A DNA stretch of 64,000 nt from SG8-38 sp041576815 (GTDB lineage: Bacteria; Myxococcota_A; Polyangia; Polyangiales; Houyiibacteriaceae), in NCBI GenBank assembly GCA_041576815.1, contig JBFGKE010000002.1:1-64000 (forward strand), given 5' to 3'. The notes under the pieces are model-generated. The model was not told the origin of the DNA. It worked only from the letters and a program-made list of their open reading frames with translations, and searched no databases. A program made the translations under genes and the position numbers. Positions 18,043-26,792 of the stretch are shown here, piece by piece; position 1 is the first letter of the stretch; every line of letters starts with the position of its first letter.

Positions 18043-19434
18043 ATGAGTGACAAGGCATGGGGCGGCCGGTTCGAAAAAGAGCTGGACGCAATCGCAGCGA
18101 GATTCAGCGCCAGCGTGGATGTCGATGGGCGCCTGTGGTCAGAGGACATCGATGGATCCGTCGCACACGTGCGCATGCTCGCCGACCGGAACATCCTCTC
18201 TCAGGCCGACGCCGATCAGATCCTCGCCGGCCTCGAATCGATCCGCGGCTCGATCGAGCGCGGCGAATTCGACTGGGACGAAAGCAAAGAAGACATCCAC
18301 ATGAACATCGAGGCCGCGCTGATCGACGCGATCGGCGACGCCGGGGGCCGCCTACACACGGGTCGAAGCCGGAACGACCAGGTGGCCACCGACATGCGGC
18401 TCTGGACCCGAAACGCGTGCCACGAAACCGTCGCGGACCTCGACGCTTTTCTCGAGGTGCTCGTCGACAAAGCCGATGGGCACGTCGACTTCCTGATGCC
18501 GGGTTACACCCATCTTCAGCGCGCACAGCCGGTGCGGCTGGCGCACCATTTGCTTGCCTGGGCTGAAATGCTCGACCGCGATCGGGGCAGGCTTGCAGAC
18601 GCCGCCGTGCGAATGAACGAATCCCCCCTCGGGAGCGCCGCGCTCGCCGGGACGACCTTTGCGATCGACCGTGACGCCACCGCCCAGGCGCTCGGCTTCG
18701 ATCGACCGATGCGAAACTCGCTCGACGCCGTGGCCAGCCGAGATTTCCTCCTCGAGGCGGTGAGCGCGCTCGCGATCTGTGCCGTCCACCTCTCTCGCAT
18801 CGCCGAAGAGCTCATCCTCTGGTCGAGCCAGGAGTTCGCCTTCATGCAGATGAGCGACGCCTTCACCACGGGGTCGTCGATCATGCCGCAAAAGAAGAAC
18901 CCCGACATGGCCGAGCTCGTACGCGGCAAGACCGGTCGTGTCGTTGGCGCGCTCGTGAATCTGATGGTGATGCAGAAGGGGCTTCCGCTCGCGTACAACC
19001 GAGACCTCCAAGAGGACAAAGCGCCCGTATTCGACGCCTTCGATACCGTGCACGACTGTCTCGCCGTTCTCAGCGGCGCGATCGGCACGGCGACATTCGA
19101 CAAAGCGCGGATGAGCGAGGCGCTCCGGGAAGGGTTCTTGGACGCCACCGAGGTCGCCGACTGGCTCGCCTTGCGCGGCGTGCCGTTTCGAGAAGCTCAC
19201 CACATCACCGGCGGCCTTGTTCAGCAGGCCATCCGAGAGAACAAGACCTTGGCCGAGCTTCCGCTCGAAACGTACCAGGCCGCACACCGGGCCTTCGACG
19301 ACTCGATCTTTCTCGCGCTCGACATGAACGCGGCCGTGGAGCGGCGCGACGTCTTCGGCGGCCCCGCCCGCGCGCGTGTCACCGATGCGATCGCCGAGTT
19401 CCGCGATCAACTGCTGGCGCGACGGAAGGGCTGA
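18043..19434 (+). CDS. argH: argininosuccinate lyase
   Basis: A 463-residue enzyme for the last step of arginine synthesis, splitting argininosuccinate to arginine and fumarate. Family motifs are present: WGGRFEKE at the N-terminus, HTGRSRNDQVATDMRLW, GYTHLQRAQPVRLAHHLL and the signature GSSIMPQKKNPDMAELVRG with the catalytic Ser loop. The SD GGAGAAGG is well placed. It starts 25 bases after the pseudo-ATPase gene and is followed after 9 bases by lysA, so an argH-lysA unit is likely. Confidence 0.97.
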   Translation: MSDKAWGGRFEKELDAIAARFSASVDVDGRLWSEDIDGSVAHVRMLADRNILSQADADQILAGLESIRGSIERGEFDWDESKEDIHMNIEAALIDAIGDAGGRLHTGRSRNDQVATDMRLWTRNACHETVADLDAFLEVLVDKADGHVDFLMPGYTHLQRAQPVRLAHHLLAWAEMLDRDRGRLADAAVRMNESPLGSAALAGTTFAIDRDATAQALGFDRPMRNSLDAVASRDFLLEAVSALAICAVHLSRIAEELILWSSQEFAFMQMSDAFTTGSSIMPQKKNPDMAELVRGKTGRVVGALVNLMVMQKGLPLAYNRDLQEDKAPVFDAFDTVHDCLAVLSGAIGTATFDKARMSEALREGFLDATEVADWLALRGVPFREAHHITGGLVQQAIRENKTLAELPLETYQAAHRAFDDSIFLALDMNAAVERRDVFGGPARARVTDAIAEFRDQLLARRKG

Positions 19435-19443
19435 GGCCGAGCC

Positions 19444-20739
19444 GTGTCGAATCTTCACATCCCAGAGTCGCCCTGGTTCTCGTACCGCAGTGGAGCGCTC
19501 GCCTGCGAGGAGGTTTCTTTGGCTTCGATCGCCGACGAGGTCGACACGCCTGCGTTCGTCTATTCGGGCGCCGCGATCGACGAAGCGTATCAGGCGATCG
19601 ACGAGGCGATTTCGTTTGCCCCCCACCTGATCGCCTACGCCGTGAAGGCCAATGGCAACCTGTCGGTGCTAGCACGCCTGGCCTCGCAGGGATGCGGCGC
19701 TGAAATCGTGTCGATTGGCGAGATGCAACGCGCGCTGAAGGCTGGTTTTTCGGCGGATCACATCATCTTCAGCGGGGTCGGGAAACGGCGCGAGGAGATC
19801 GTGGCCGCCGCCCGGGCCGGCATTCGGGCGCTTCACGTCGAGAACATCCAAGAGCTGGACGTGGTGGAGAGCGTAGCGCGTGAAGTCGGCCGCCCGTTGC
19901 CGATCGGCCTGCGCGTCAACCCCGACGTCGATGCAGAGACGCACCCCTACATCGCCACCGGGCTCCGCGAGTCGAAATTCGGCCTCGCGATTCCCGTCGC
20001 TGAATCGATCCTGCCGCGGGTTTTGCAGAGCTCCGAGCTGCAGCTCGAGGCCGTGGCGTGCCACATCGGTTCTCAGCTCCCGACGCCCAAGCCCCTCCGC
20101 GAAGCGGTCGACCTGCTCGGTCGCTTTGCGCGCGTGTGTGTCGAGGCCGGCGCGCCGCTCCGCACGGTCGACGTAGGCGGCGGCTGGCCGATGCATTACG
20201 GCCAAGAAGTCGATCCGTACCCCTCGCCTGCCGCCTTCGGGGATGCGATTCGGGAGGGCCTCGAGACCTCGGGCATGCTGCGCCCGGATATCGAGATCAT
20301 CACCGAGCCCGGACGCGCGATCGTGGGCGATGCAGGCGTTTTGCTCACGCGCGTGCTCTACACCAAGACTCAGGGCGATCGCCGCTTCGTCATCGTCGAC
20401 GCGGCGATGACCGAGTTGATTCGTCCCGCACTCTACGGGGCGTACCACGCGGTCATGCCGCTCGCCGAGCCTCCGGCCAACGCAGATCTCCTGCAGGTCG
20501 ACGTCGTCGGCCCGGTGTGCGAGTCCGGTGACTTCATCGCGAAGGATCGGCCGCTCACCGAGGTCGAGCCCGGCGACCTGCTCGCGATTCGTGGCGCCGG
20601 CGCGTATGGACGGGAGATGCAGAGCATGTACAACGCGCGGCCGCTACCGCCGGAGGTTCTCGTCGACGGCGCGCGCTTTCGCGTCATTCGCCATCGCAGC
20701 GGGCCCGAGCTCCTGTGGCACGGCGAGATCCTCGAATGA
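19444..20739 (+). CDS. lysA: diaminopimelate decarboxylase
   Basis: A 431-residue PLP enzyme making L-lysine from meso-diaminopimelate. The PLP-binding Lys lies in AYAVKANGN, the phosphate site in DVGGGWP, and EPGRAIVGDAG follows. The C-terminal substrate site is VGPVCESGDF, with GAYGREMQSMYNARP after it. It starts with GTG at 19444, nine bases after argH, so the two amino-acid genes are probably co-transcribed. It converges on mtnA with a 15-base gap and no obvious terminator hairpin. Confidence 0.96.
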   Translation: MSNLHIPESPWFSYRSGALACEEVSLASIADEVDTPAFVYSGAAIDEAYQAIDEAISFAPHLIAYAVKANGNLSVLARLASQGCGAEIVSIGEMQRALKAGFSADHIIFSGVGKRREEIVAAARAGIRALHVENIQELDVVESVAREVGRPLPIGLRVNPDVDAETHPYIATGLRESKFGLAIPVAESILPRVLQSSELQLEAVACHIGSQLPTPKPLREAVDLLGRFARVCVEAGAPLRTVDVGGGWPMHYGQEVDPYPSPAAFGDAIREGLETSGMLRPDIEIITEPGRAIVGDAGVLLTRVLYTKTQGDRRFVIVDAAMTELIRPALYGAYHAVMPLAEPPANADLLQVDVVGPVCESGDFIAKDRPLTEVEPGDLLAIRGAGAYGREMQSMYNARPLPPEVLVDGARFRVIRHRSGPELLWHGEILE

Positions 20740-20754
20740 GCGGCGTTGGCGGCG

Positions 20755-21831
20755 CTACTCCCGAAGCACGTCGGGGCGCTCGCCGATCTTCGGTCGGACG
20801 ACCCCGCGCTCCGTGTAGATCGCATCGACGAGCCTCGCGGGGGTGACATCGAAAGCGGGATGGCGGCAGGGAATCCCATCCGCCACCAGCGTCGAATCGC
20901 CGATGCGGGCAACCTCTTCGCGGGAACGCTGCTCGATCGGGATGTCGGCGCCCGACGGCGTGCGAAGGTCGACCGTGCTCCAGGGCGCCGCGACCGTGAA
21001 GGGAACCTCGTGCTGGTTGGCGAGCACGGCGAGCGAGTAGGTCCCGATTTTGTTGGCCACGTCGGAGTTGGCGGCGATTCGATCGCTTCCAACGACGACG
21101 AATTGGATCTCTCCTTTTTGAAAGAAATGCCCGGCCATGTTGTCGGTGATCACCTCGACGGGGATCCCGTCCTGGTGAAGCTCCCAGGCCGTCAGCCGCG
21201 ACCCTTGGAGATACGGGCGCGTCTCGTCGGCGAGGACACGAACGTTCTTCCCCTGTGCATGCGCGGCGCGAACGACGCCGAGCGCCGTCCCGTACCCGCC
21301 CGTGGCGAGCGCCCCCGCATTGCAGTGGGTCAGGATCACGGCGCCATCCGGTACGTCGGAAGCCCCGAGCTCCCCCATGCGCTTGCACGAGAGAACGTCC
21401 TCGCGATGAATCGCTTCGGCTTCGGCGAGCATCGCCTGATAGCGTTCCTCTGGCGGAAGGTCGGCGACTTGCCCCGCCCTGCGAGACATTCTTGCAATGG
21501 CCCAGCCGAGGTTGACCGCCGTCGGTCGGGTTTCGTTCAGGATGCGGCCCGCCGTGCCGTTCGACACCAAGAACATGCGGCCGTCGCCCTTCTCGTCCCG
21601 CGCGACCATCGCGAGCGCATAGGCTGCTGCGATGCCGATTGCAGGGGCGCCGCGGACCACCATGCTGCGGATCGCATCGGCAACCTCGTCTGGCTTCTTG
21701 TATCGATGGTAGCGGACCTCGCCGGGCAGAAGCCGCTGATCGAGCATGACGACCTCACGGGTCGCGGGGTCGAGCTCGACGGCGAACCAATCGGCGCCGC
21801 TCAACGGCGCGCGCGAAAGCGATGCGTTCAC
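20755..21831 (-). CDS. mtnA: S-methyl-5-thioribose-1-phosphate isomerase
   Basis: A 358-residue eIF2B-alpha-fold enzyme of the methionine salvage pathway, converting methylthioribose-1-P to methylthioribulose-1-P. Markers are RGAPAIGIAAAYA, HCNAGALATGGYGTALGV (catalytic Cys) and VGSDRIAANSDVANKIGTY (catalytic Asp). A GTG start lies within the end of gatB (GTGA overlap), so translation is coupled. No other salvage gene is visible in the window, and the pairing with gatB seems to be one of genome economy rather than pathway. Confidence 0.94.
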   Translation of the reverse strand: MNASLSRAPLSGADWFAVELDPATREVVMLDQRLLPGEVRYHRYKKPDEVADAIRSMVVRGAPAIGIAAAYALAMVARDEKGDGRMFLVSNGTAGRILNETRPTAVNLGWAIARMSRRAGQVADLPPEERYQAMLAEAEAIHREDVLSCKRMGELGASDVPDGAVILTHCNAGALATGGYGTALGVVRAAHAQGKNVRVLADETRPYLQGSRLTAWELHQDGIPVEVITDNMAGHFFQKGEIQFVVVGSDRIAANSDVANKIGTYSLAVLANQHEVPFTVAAPWSTVDLRTPSGADIPIEQRSREEVARIGDSTLVADGIPCRHPAFDVTPARLVDAIYTERGVVRPKIGERPDVLRE

Positions 21832-23291
21832 GACTCGTCCAGCAAACGCCGCAGCGTCTCGTTGACGACCTTGGGGTTCGCGGCGCCTTTCGTCGCCTTC
21901 ATCACCTGGCCGACGAAGTAGCCGAGCACCGCGGTCTTGCCGCCTCTGTACTGCGCGACCTGGGACGGGTTGGCTTCGAGAACGCCACGCACCGCCTCTT
22001 CGATCGCACCCGTGTCGGTGACCTGCGCCAGCCCCTGATCTTCGATGATCGCCTTCGGGGCCCGACCGGACTCGATCATCGACGCAAACACGGTCTTGGC
22101 GATCTTGCCGTTGATCGTCCCGTCCTCGACGCAGCCGAGCAGCTCGGCCACCGCAGTCGGCGCAACCGGAAACGTGGCGGTCAAGCCGTCGGTGCTGACG
22201 TGTCGAAGCACCTCGGCCTGCACGAAGTTGCCGACCTTCTTGCCCGCATCCTTCGGCTCGATGCCTGATCCCTCCAGCAGCCGTCTCGTCGCCTGCTCGA
22301 AGTAATCCGCCACCTCCGGATGGGCCGAGAGCACCCCGGCGTCGTACTCGGTGAGCCCCAGCTCGCGCTGCCAGCGCACGCGCTTGTCGGCGGGGAGCTC
22401 GGGGAGCGCCGCTCGGAGCGCCTCGATGCGCTCTTGGGTGACCACGACCGGCGGAAGATCGGGATCCGGGAAGTAGCGGTAGTCGTGCGCTTCTTCTTTT
22501 CCGCGCATCGAGATCGTCTTACCCTGCTCCTCGCTCCAAGTGCGCGTCTCCTGCACGATCTCCCCGCCGTCTTGCAGCACACCTTCCTGGCGCGCGATCT
22601 CGTGTTCGATGGCTTTGGCGACGAAGCGAAAGGAGTTGATGTTCTTGAGCTCCGCGCGCGTGCCGAGCTCCTCTTGCCCGACGGGGCGGATCGACACGTT
22701 CGCGTCGCACCGAAACGACCCCTCTTCGAGGTTTCCGTCGTTGACGCCGATGAACATCAGCACGTCACGAAGCTTACGAAGATAGGCTTCGGCTTCGGCG
22801 GCGCTTCGAAGATCGGGCTCGCTCACGATTTCAATCAACGGTGTGCCGCCGCGGTTGAAGTCGACGAGCGTCAACGCTTCGTTGCCGGCGCCGTGAATGT
22901 TTTTGGCGGCGTCCTCCTCGACGTGAATTCGCGTGATGCCGATCCTTTTGGTTTCGCCGTCGACCTCGATGTCGAGGTGGCCCTTGCCGTTGAGCGGCAG
23001 CTCGAACTGGGAGATCTGATATCCCTTGGGCAGGTCCGGATAGAAGTAGTTCTTTCGCGCGAACACGCTGCCGGACGCGACCTTGCAATCGAGCGCGAGT
23101 CCCGCCTGCACCGCGAGCTCGATGGCCTTCCCATTCGGGACCGGGAGCGCCCCCGGAAGTGCCAAGCACACTGGACAGGTGTGCTCGTTCGGCGGGGCGC
23201 CGTATTCGGTGGGGCAGCCGCAAAAGAGCTTGGTCCGCGAGCGCATTTGGGCGTGCACTTCGAGGCCAATCACCGGCTCATACGCGGTCAT
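21828..23291 (-). CDS. gatB: Asp/Glu-tRNA amidotransferase subunit B
   Basis: The 487-residue tRNA-binding and kinase subunit of GatCAB, which converts Asp-tRNA(Asn) or Glu-tRNA(Gln) to the amide form. It has the N-terminal VIGLEVHAQMRSRTKLFCG, zinc-type cysteines (CGCP and CPVC), LVDFNRGGTPLIEIVSEPDL and YRYFPDPDLPP. The C-terminal YqeY-like helical tail (from about 330) ends in ANPKVVNETLRRLLDE. The start at MTAYEPVIG (23291) is the family start. It is separated from gatCA by a diguanylate cyclase gene on the other strand. Confidence 0.96.
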   Translation of the reverse strand: MTAYEPVIGLEVHAQMRSRTKLFCGCPTEYGAPPNEHTCPVCLALPGALPVPNGKAIELAVQAGLALDCKVASGSVFARKNYFYPDLPKGYQISQFELPLNGKGHLDIEVDGETKRIGITRIHVEEDAAKNIHGAGNEALTLVDFNRGGTPLIEIVSEPDLRSAAEAEAYLRKLRDVLMFIGVNDGNLEEGSFRCDANVSIRPVGQEELGTRAELKNINSFRFVAKAIEHEIARQEGVLQDGGEIVQETRTWSEEQGKTISMRGKEEAHDYRYFPDPDLPPVVVTQERIEALRAALPELPADKRVRWQRELGLTEYDAGVLSAHPEVADYFEQATRRLLEGSGIEPKDAGKKVGNFVQAEVLRHVSTDGLTATFPVAPTAVAELLGCVEDGTINGKIAKTVFASMIESGRAPKAIIEDQGLAQVTDTGAIEEAVRGVLEANPSQVAQYRGGKTAVLGYFVGQVMKATKGAANPKVVNETLRRLLDES

Positions 23292-23380
23292 GCGCCGGGG
23301 TATAGCGCACGGGGCTTGGGGAGGCCCGAGATACATTGGCATTCACGATGTGATTTACCCATCATTAATCAGGGGGAGGA

Positions 23381-24892
23381 ATGCCTACGGAGTCCCGTCA
23401 GGGGAGTAGCGCACTGGACACGTTTCGGGTCTTGGTAGTCGACGATAGCCCGTCGATCCGCGGCCGCGTCGTGCAGAAGCTCGAGACGAAGGGGTTTCAC
23501 ATCACCGAAGCGAGCTCGGGCGAGGAAGCGCTCGCCCTCACCCTCGAGCAAACGTTCGACCTGGTCGTCAGCGACATCGAGATGGACCAGATCACCGGTG
23601 TGCAGCTCTGTCGCGTCTTCCGCGGCGACCCCGGAATGGTCGACATTGCGTTCGTCCTACTCACCGCCGCGAAGGAGGCGAAGACCCGCTTCTGGGGAAG
23701 GAACGCCGGCGCGGACGTCTATCTGGCCAAAGAGGACATGGACGACGAGCTGCTGCCCGCCATCGACAAGCTCATGGAGGGGCGCACGCCGCGCGACGAC
23801 ATCCGCCCCGAGCTCACGGGGACCCCGCTCGAACGCGTGAGCGCGGTGCTCGACCACCATCTCTTCGACGTCGTCGTCCAGTCCGAGGTTCGACGCCTCA
23901 TGGACCACGTCCACGACCGCATCGAGTTCGGCGAGAAGGTTCTCGAGCTGGCCGCCGAAGTCCTCGGCTGTCCGTATCTGGTCCTTCAGCTCTTGGGACC
24001 GGGCGGGCCCACCTATTCGATTCGCGCCCGAGGGCCGTGGCCCGAGGATAGCCCGACCGCGGGGCTCGCCGCGCTCGCGATTCCAGAGGAAAGCCTCGGT
24101 GCAACGCGGACCATCGTCGCGCGGGACATGAAGTTTGGCACGGGCAAGAACGTCCTGGGCGGCCGCTCGAGCACGTTCGAGATCCGCGTGAGGGACGAAA
24201 AGCTCGGCGCTCTTCAAGTGTTCGGCGGCGCCAACACGTGCGCCGGCGCCGATCTGCGAAGCGCCGAGCTCATCGCCGACGCGCTCGGCGTCGTGGTGAA
24301 GTCACTGTTTCTCGTCGAGGAAACGCAGCTCCTCGCCCTCACCGACGGTCTCACGGGCCTTTACAACCGCCGCCACGCCAGCAAGCGCCTCGAAGAGGAA
24401 ATCGCGCGCGCGCGCCGAAACAAGACCGGCCTCTGCGTCGCGATGTGCGACGTCGACCACTTCAAGGCGATCAACGACGAGTTCGGCCACAGCGCCGGCG
24501 ACAGGGTGCTTCAACAGATCGCGCGCTCGCTCACGGAATACGTCCGGCGAAACGACATCGTTGCGCGCTGGGGCGGTGAGGAGTTCTTGGTCATCTTTTC
24601 CGAAATCAAGCTGACCGCCGCGCGAATCGTCGCCGAGCGCCTCCGCGGCCGTCTGGCCAACACCCCTCAGGTCGACGGTGGACCGGACAAAATCAGCGTG
24701 AGCATCGGCCTTGCCAGGCTCGGATCCGGGAGCACCGCGGACACGCTCATCGAGGAAGCGGACCAAGCACTCTATCGCGCGAAGGCCCGGGGGCGGAACC
24801 GCGTCGAGGTCGCGGGCGAGGAGCGCCGAAGCGGGACGTCGATCATGGCACAGAAACCGGACGCCGTTCGCGGCCACGCCGATCCGAAGTAG
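23381..24892 (+). CDS. response regulator with GGDEF diguanylate cyclase
   Basis: A 503-residue cytoplasmic signalling protein. The receiver domain (about 15-135) has the acidic pair Asp21/Asp22, the phospho-acceptor Asp65 (VVSDIEM) and a Lys near 115. A GAF-like middle (about 160-315) follows. The C-terminal GGDEF domain has NRRHASKRLEEE, the intact active site GGEEF (398-402) and an RxxD inhibitory site (Arg389-Asp392). It should make c-di-GMP when phosphorylated and be subject to product inhibition. A purine-rich SD (AGGGGGAGGA) directly precedes the ATG. No partner kinase is adjacent, but two kinases lie 2-5 kb downstream. The window's PilZ-like protein could be an effector. Confidence 0.93.
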   Translation: MPTESRQGSSALDTFRVLVVDDSPSIRGRVVQKLETKGFHITEASSGEEALALTLEQTFDLVVSDIEMDQITGVQLCRVFRGDPGMVDIAFVLLTAAKEAKTRFWGRNAGADVYLAKEDMDDELLPAIDKLMEGRTPRDDIRPELTGTPLERVSAVLDHHLFDVVVQSEVRRLMDHVHDRIEFGEKVLELAAEVLGCPYLVLQLLGPGGPTYSIRARGPWPEDSPTAGLAALAIPEESLGATRTIVARDMKFGTGKNVLGGRSSTFEIRVRDEKLGALQVFGGANTCAGADLRSAELIADALGVVVKSLFLVEETQLLALTDGLTGLYNRRHASKRLEEEIARARRNKTGLCVAMCDVDHFKAINDEFGHSAGDRVLQQIARSLTEYVRRNDIVARWGGEEFLVIFSEIKLTAARIVAERLRGRLANTPQVDGGPDKISVSIGLARLGSGSTADTLIEEADQALYRAKARGRNRVEVAGEERRSGTSIMAQKPDAVRGHADPK

Positions 24893-24898
24893 CCCGGC

Positions 24899-26365
24899 TC
24901 AGCCGAGCCCCGAAGGGTACGAGTCGACGAGCCCGCACGCGTCTTCGACGACCTGCGCCGCGCTGCAAAGCCGCTCTTCTTCGAAAGGGGCCGCCACGAG
25001 TTGAAGCCCGATCGGCAGCCGGTCGCTCGAAAGCCCGCACGGCGTACTGATCGCAGGAAGCCCCGCGAGGCTCGGCGGAAGCGTGAAGATGTCGGCTAGG
25101 TACATCTGGAGCGGATCGCCCTTCTTCTCGCCGAGGGCGAACGCCGGGGTTGGCGTCGTCGGCGTGCAGACGACGTCGCAGCGTTCGAAGGCGGCGTCGT
25201 AGTCGCGCCGGATCAGCGTACGGACTCGCTGGGCCTTCAAGTAAAAGGCGTCGTAGTAGCCCGCCGAGAGCGCGTACGTTCCCAACATGATGCGCCGACG
25301 GACCTCCGGGCCAAAGCCTGCGGACCTGGTCTTCGTGTATGTCGCTGCGAGGTCCTCGCCCGGGACGCGCAGCCCGTATCGCATCCCATCGAATCGGGCG
25401 AGGTTGCTGGACGCCTCCGCGGGCGCGATCAAATAGTAGACGGAAACCGCGTGCTCCGAGTGCGGAAGAGAAACGTCGACGAGCTCCGCGCCCTGGGCCT
25501 CGAGACCGCCAAGCGCCGCTTCGACGGCTGCGCGCACGTCGCCGTCCTGAAGCCCGCCGAGGAGCTCGCGAACGACGCCTACGCGGAGCCCCTTCACGCC
25601 GCGGCCGCAGGCGCCGAGGTAGTCCCCCGTCTCGCGGTTGGCCGAGGTCGCGTCCCGTCGGTCGTGTCCAGCAATGACCTGCATCAGCGCCGACGCCTCT
25701 CGAACCGAGCGTGCCATCGGGCCGATTTGATCGAGTGACGATGCAAACGCGATCAAGCCGTATCGCGACACGCGCCCGTAGGTCGGCTTAATCGCCGTGA
25801 TGCCGCAGAACGCCGCAGGTTGCCTGACTGAGCCGCCCGTGTCGCTGCCAAGCCCGAGCGGTGCCAGCCCCGCAGCTACCGCACACGCCGAGCCTCCCGA
25901 GGAACCCCCCGGCGCGCGGTCGAGCGCCCACGGGTTGTGGACGTCACCGAACGCCGAGTTCTCGTTGGAGGAACCCATCGCGAATTCGTCGAGGTTGGTC
26001 TTGCCTAGAAGCACTGCCCCCGCGGCGCGCAAGGCTTCGACGACGTGTGCATCGTAGGGTGGGATGTAGTCGCCGAGAATCTTCGACGCGCACGTCGTCC
26101 GGACGCCGCGGGTGCATAGGTTGTCCTTCAGCGCGATCGGAACACCGGCCAAAGGGCCGAGCGGCTGACCGGCTTCGCGCGCGCGGTCGACCTGGGACGC
26201 CGCGGCAAGCGCCCCCTCGTGATCGATTGTCAAGAAGCACGAGAGCTTCGAATTCAGTGCCTCCGCGCGCGCGAGGTAAGCGCGTGTCACCTCGATGGCA
26301 GTCATCGAGCCGGCCTCGACCCCATCACGGATTGCAAACGCGCTCTGCCAGGGGAAGCGGCTCAC
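24899..26365 (-). CDS. gatA: Asp/Glu-tRNA amidotransferase subunit A
   Basis: The 488-residue amidase-signature subunit that releases ammonia from glutamine. The Ser-cis-Ser-Lys triad is visible: Lys in PIALKDNLCTRGV, the GSS segment in APGGSSGGSACAVAAG, and GSDTGGSVRQPAAFCG. The GTG start at 26365 overlaps the gatC stop (GTGA), giving a coupled gatC-gatA pair. It converges on the REC-GGDEF gene with a six-base gap. Confidence 0.96.
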   Translation of the reverse strand: MSRFPWQSAFAIRDGVEAGSMTAIEVTRAYLARAEALNSKLSCFLTIDHEGALAAASQVDRAREAGQPLGPLAGVPIALKDNLCTRGVRTTCASKILGDYIPPYDAHVVEALRAAGAVLLGKTNLDEFAMGSSNENSAFGDVHNPWALDRAPGGSSGGSACAVAAGLAPLGLGSDTGGSVRQPAAFCGITAIKPTYGRVSRYGLIAFASSLDQIGPMARSVREASALMQVIAGHDRRDATSANRETGDYLGACGRGVKGLRVGVVRELLGGLQDGDVRAAVEAALGGLEAQGAELVDVSLPHSEHAVSVYYLIAPAEASSNLARFDGMRYGLRVPGEDLAATYTKTRSAGFGPEVRRRIMLGTYALSAGYYDAFYLKAQRVRTLIRRDYDAAFERCDVVCTPTTPTPAFALGEKKGDPLQMYLADIFTLPPSLAGLPAISTPCGLSSDRLPIGLQLVAAPFEEERLCSAAQVVEDACGLVDSYPSGLG

Positions 26366-26667
26366 GAGTCGACCTCGAGCACGAGTGGCACGGCGAATCC
26401 ACCCGCCTCGCTTTGCGGCGCCTGCTCGAGGATCTCAGCACGGTCCGCGCATCGATCGACGACGTCGCGTCGCATCGGCGCATCGATCGGGATCGAGTGA
26501 AACGTCGGCGGCACGTCGCTGACGTCGAGCGCATCGAGCCCATCCATGTACGCGAGGATCGCATCGAGCTGCTTTTGCATCTCGGCGGCCTCGTCGTCCG
26601 ACAGCTCGAGCATCGCGAGCTTCGCGACGTGCAACACCTGCGCGAGGGTGATCTTCTCCTCGGCCAT
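26362..26667 (-). CDS. gatC: Asp/Glu-tRNA amidotransferase subunit C
   Basis: The 101-residue small subunit that stabilises GatA on GatB. It starts MAEEKITLAQVLHVAKLAML, has the typical helical N-terminal half, and then the belt segment DVPPTFHSIPIDAPMRRDVV, as in the family. It is the first gene of the gatCA unit. Its upstream region (26668-26792) is shared divergently with the hybrid kinase and contains a strong inverted repeat. Confidence 0.95.
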   Translation of the reverse strand: MAEEKITLAQVLHVAKLAMLELSDDEAAEMQKQLDAILAYMDGLDALDVSDVPPTFHSIPIDAPMRRDVVDRCADRAEILEQAPQSEAGGFAVPLVLEVDS

Positions 26668-26729
26668 GGGGCGCCGAAGGTAGCAGATCCGCTGTTTGAA
26701 GCGAGGACTGCAAACTCACTCACCAAAAC

Positions 26730-26754
26730 ATGGGTTTCGATTGACGAAACCCAT
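26730..26754. promoter_or_regulatory. perfect 10-bp inverted repeat in the gatC/kinase divergent region
   Basis: ATGGGTTTCG and CGAAACCCAT are separated by ATTGA. It sits midway between the divergent starts of gatC (26667) and the hybrid kinase (26793), in a locally AT-rich stretch. The position and symmetry suit a dimeric regulator operator. A stem-loop in the kinase leader is the alternative. Confidence 0.5.
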
Positions 26755-26792
26755 CAAAACCGCTTACATTTTGCTTGAGACGGACGTTTGCG

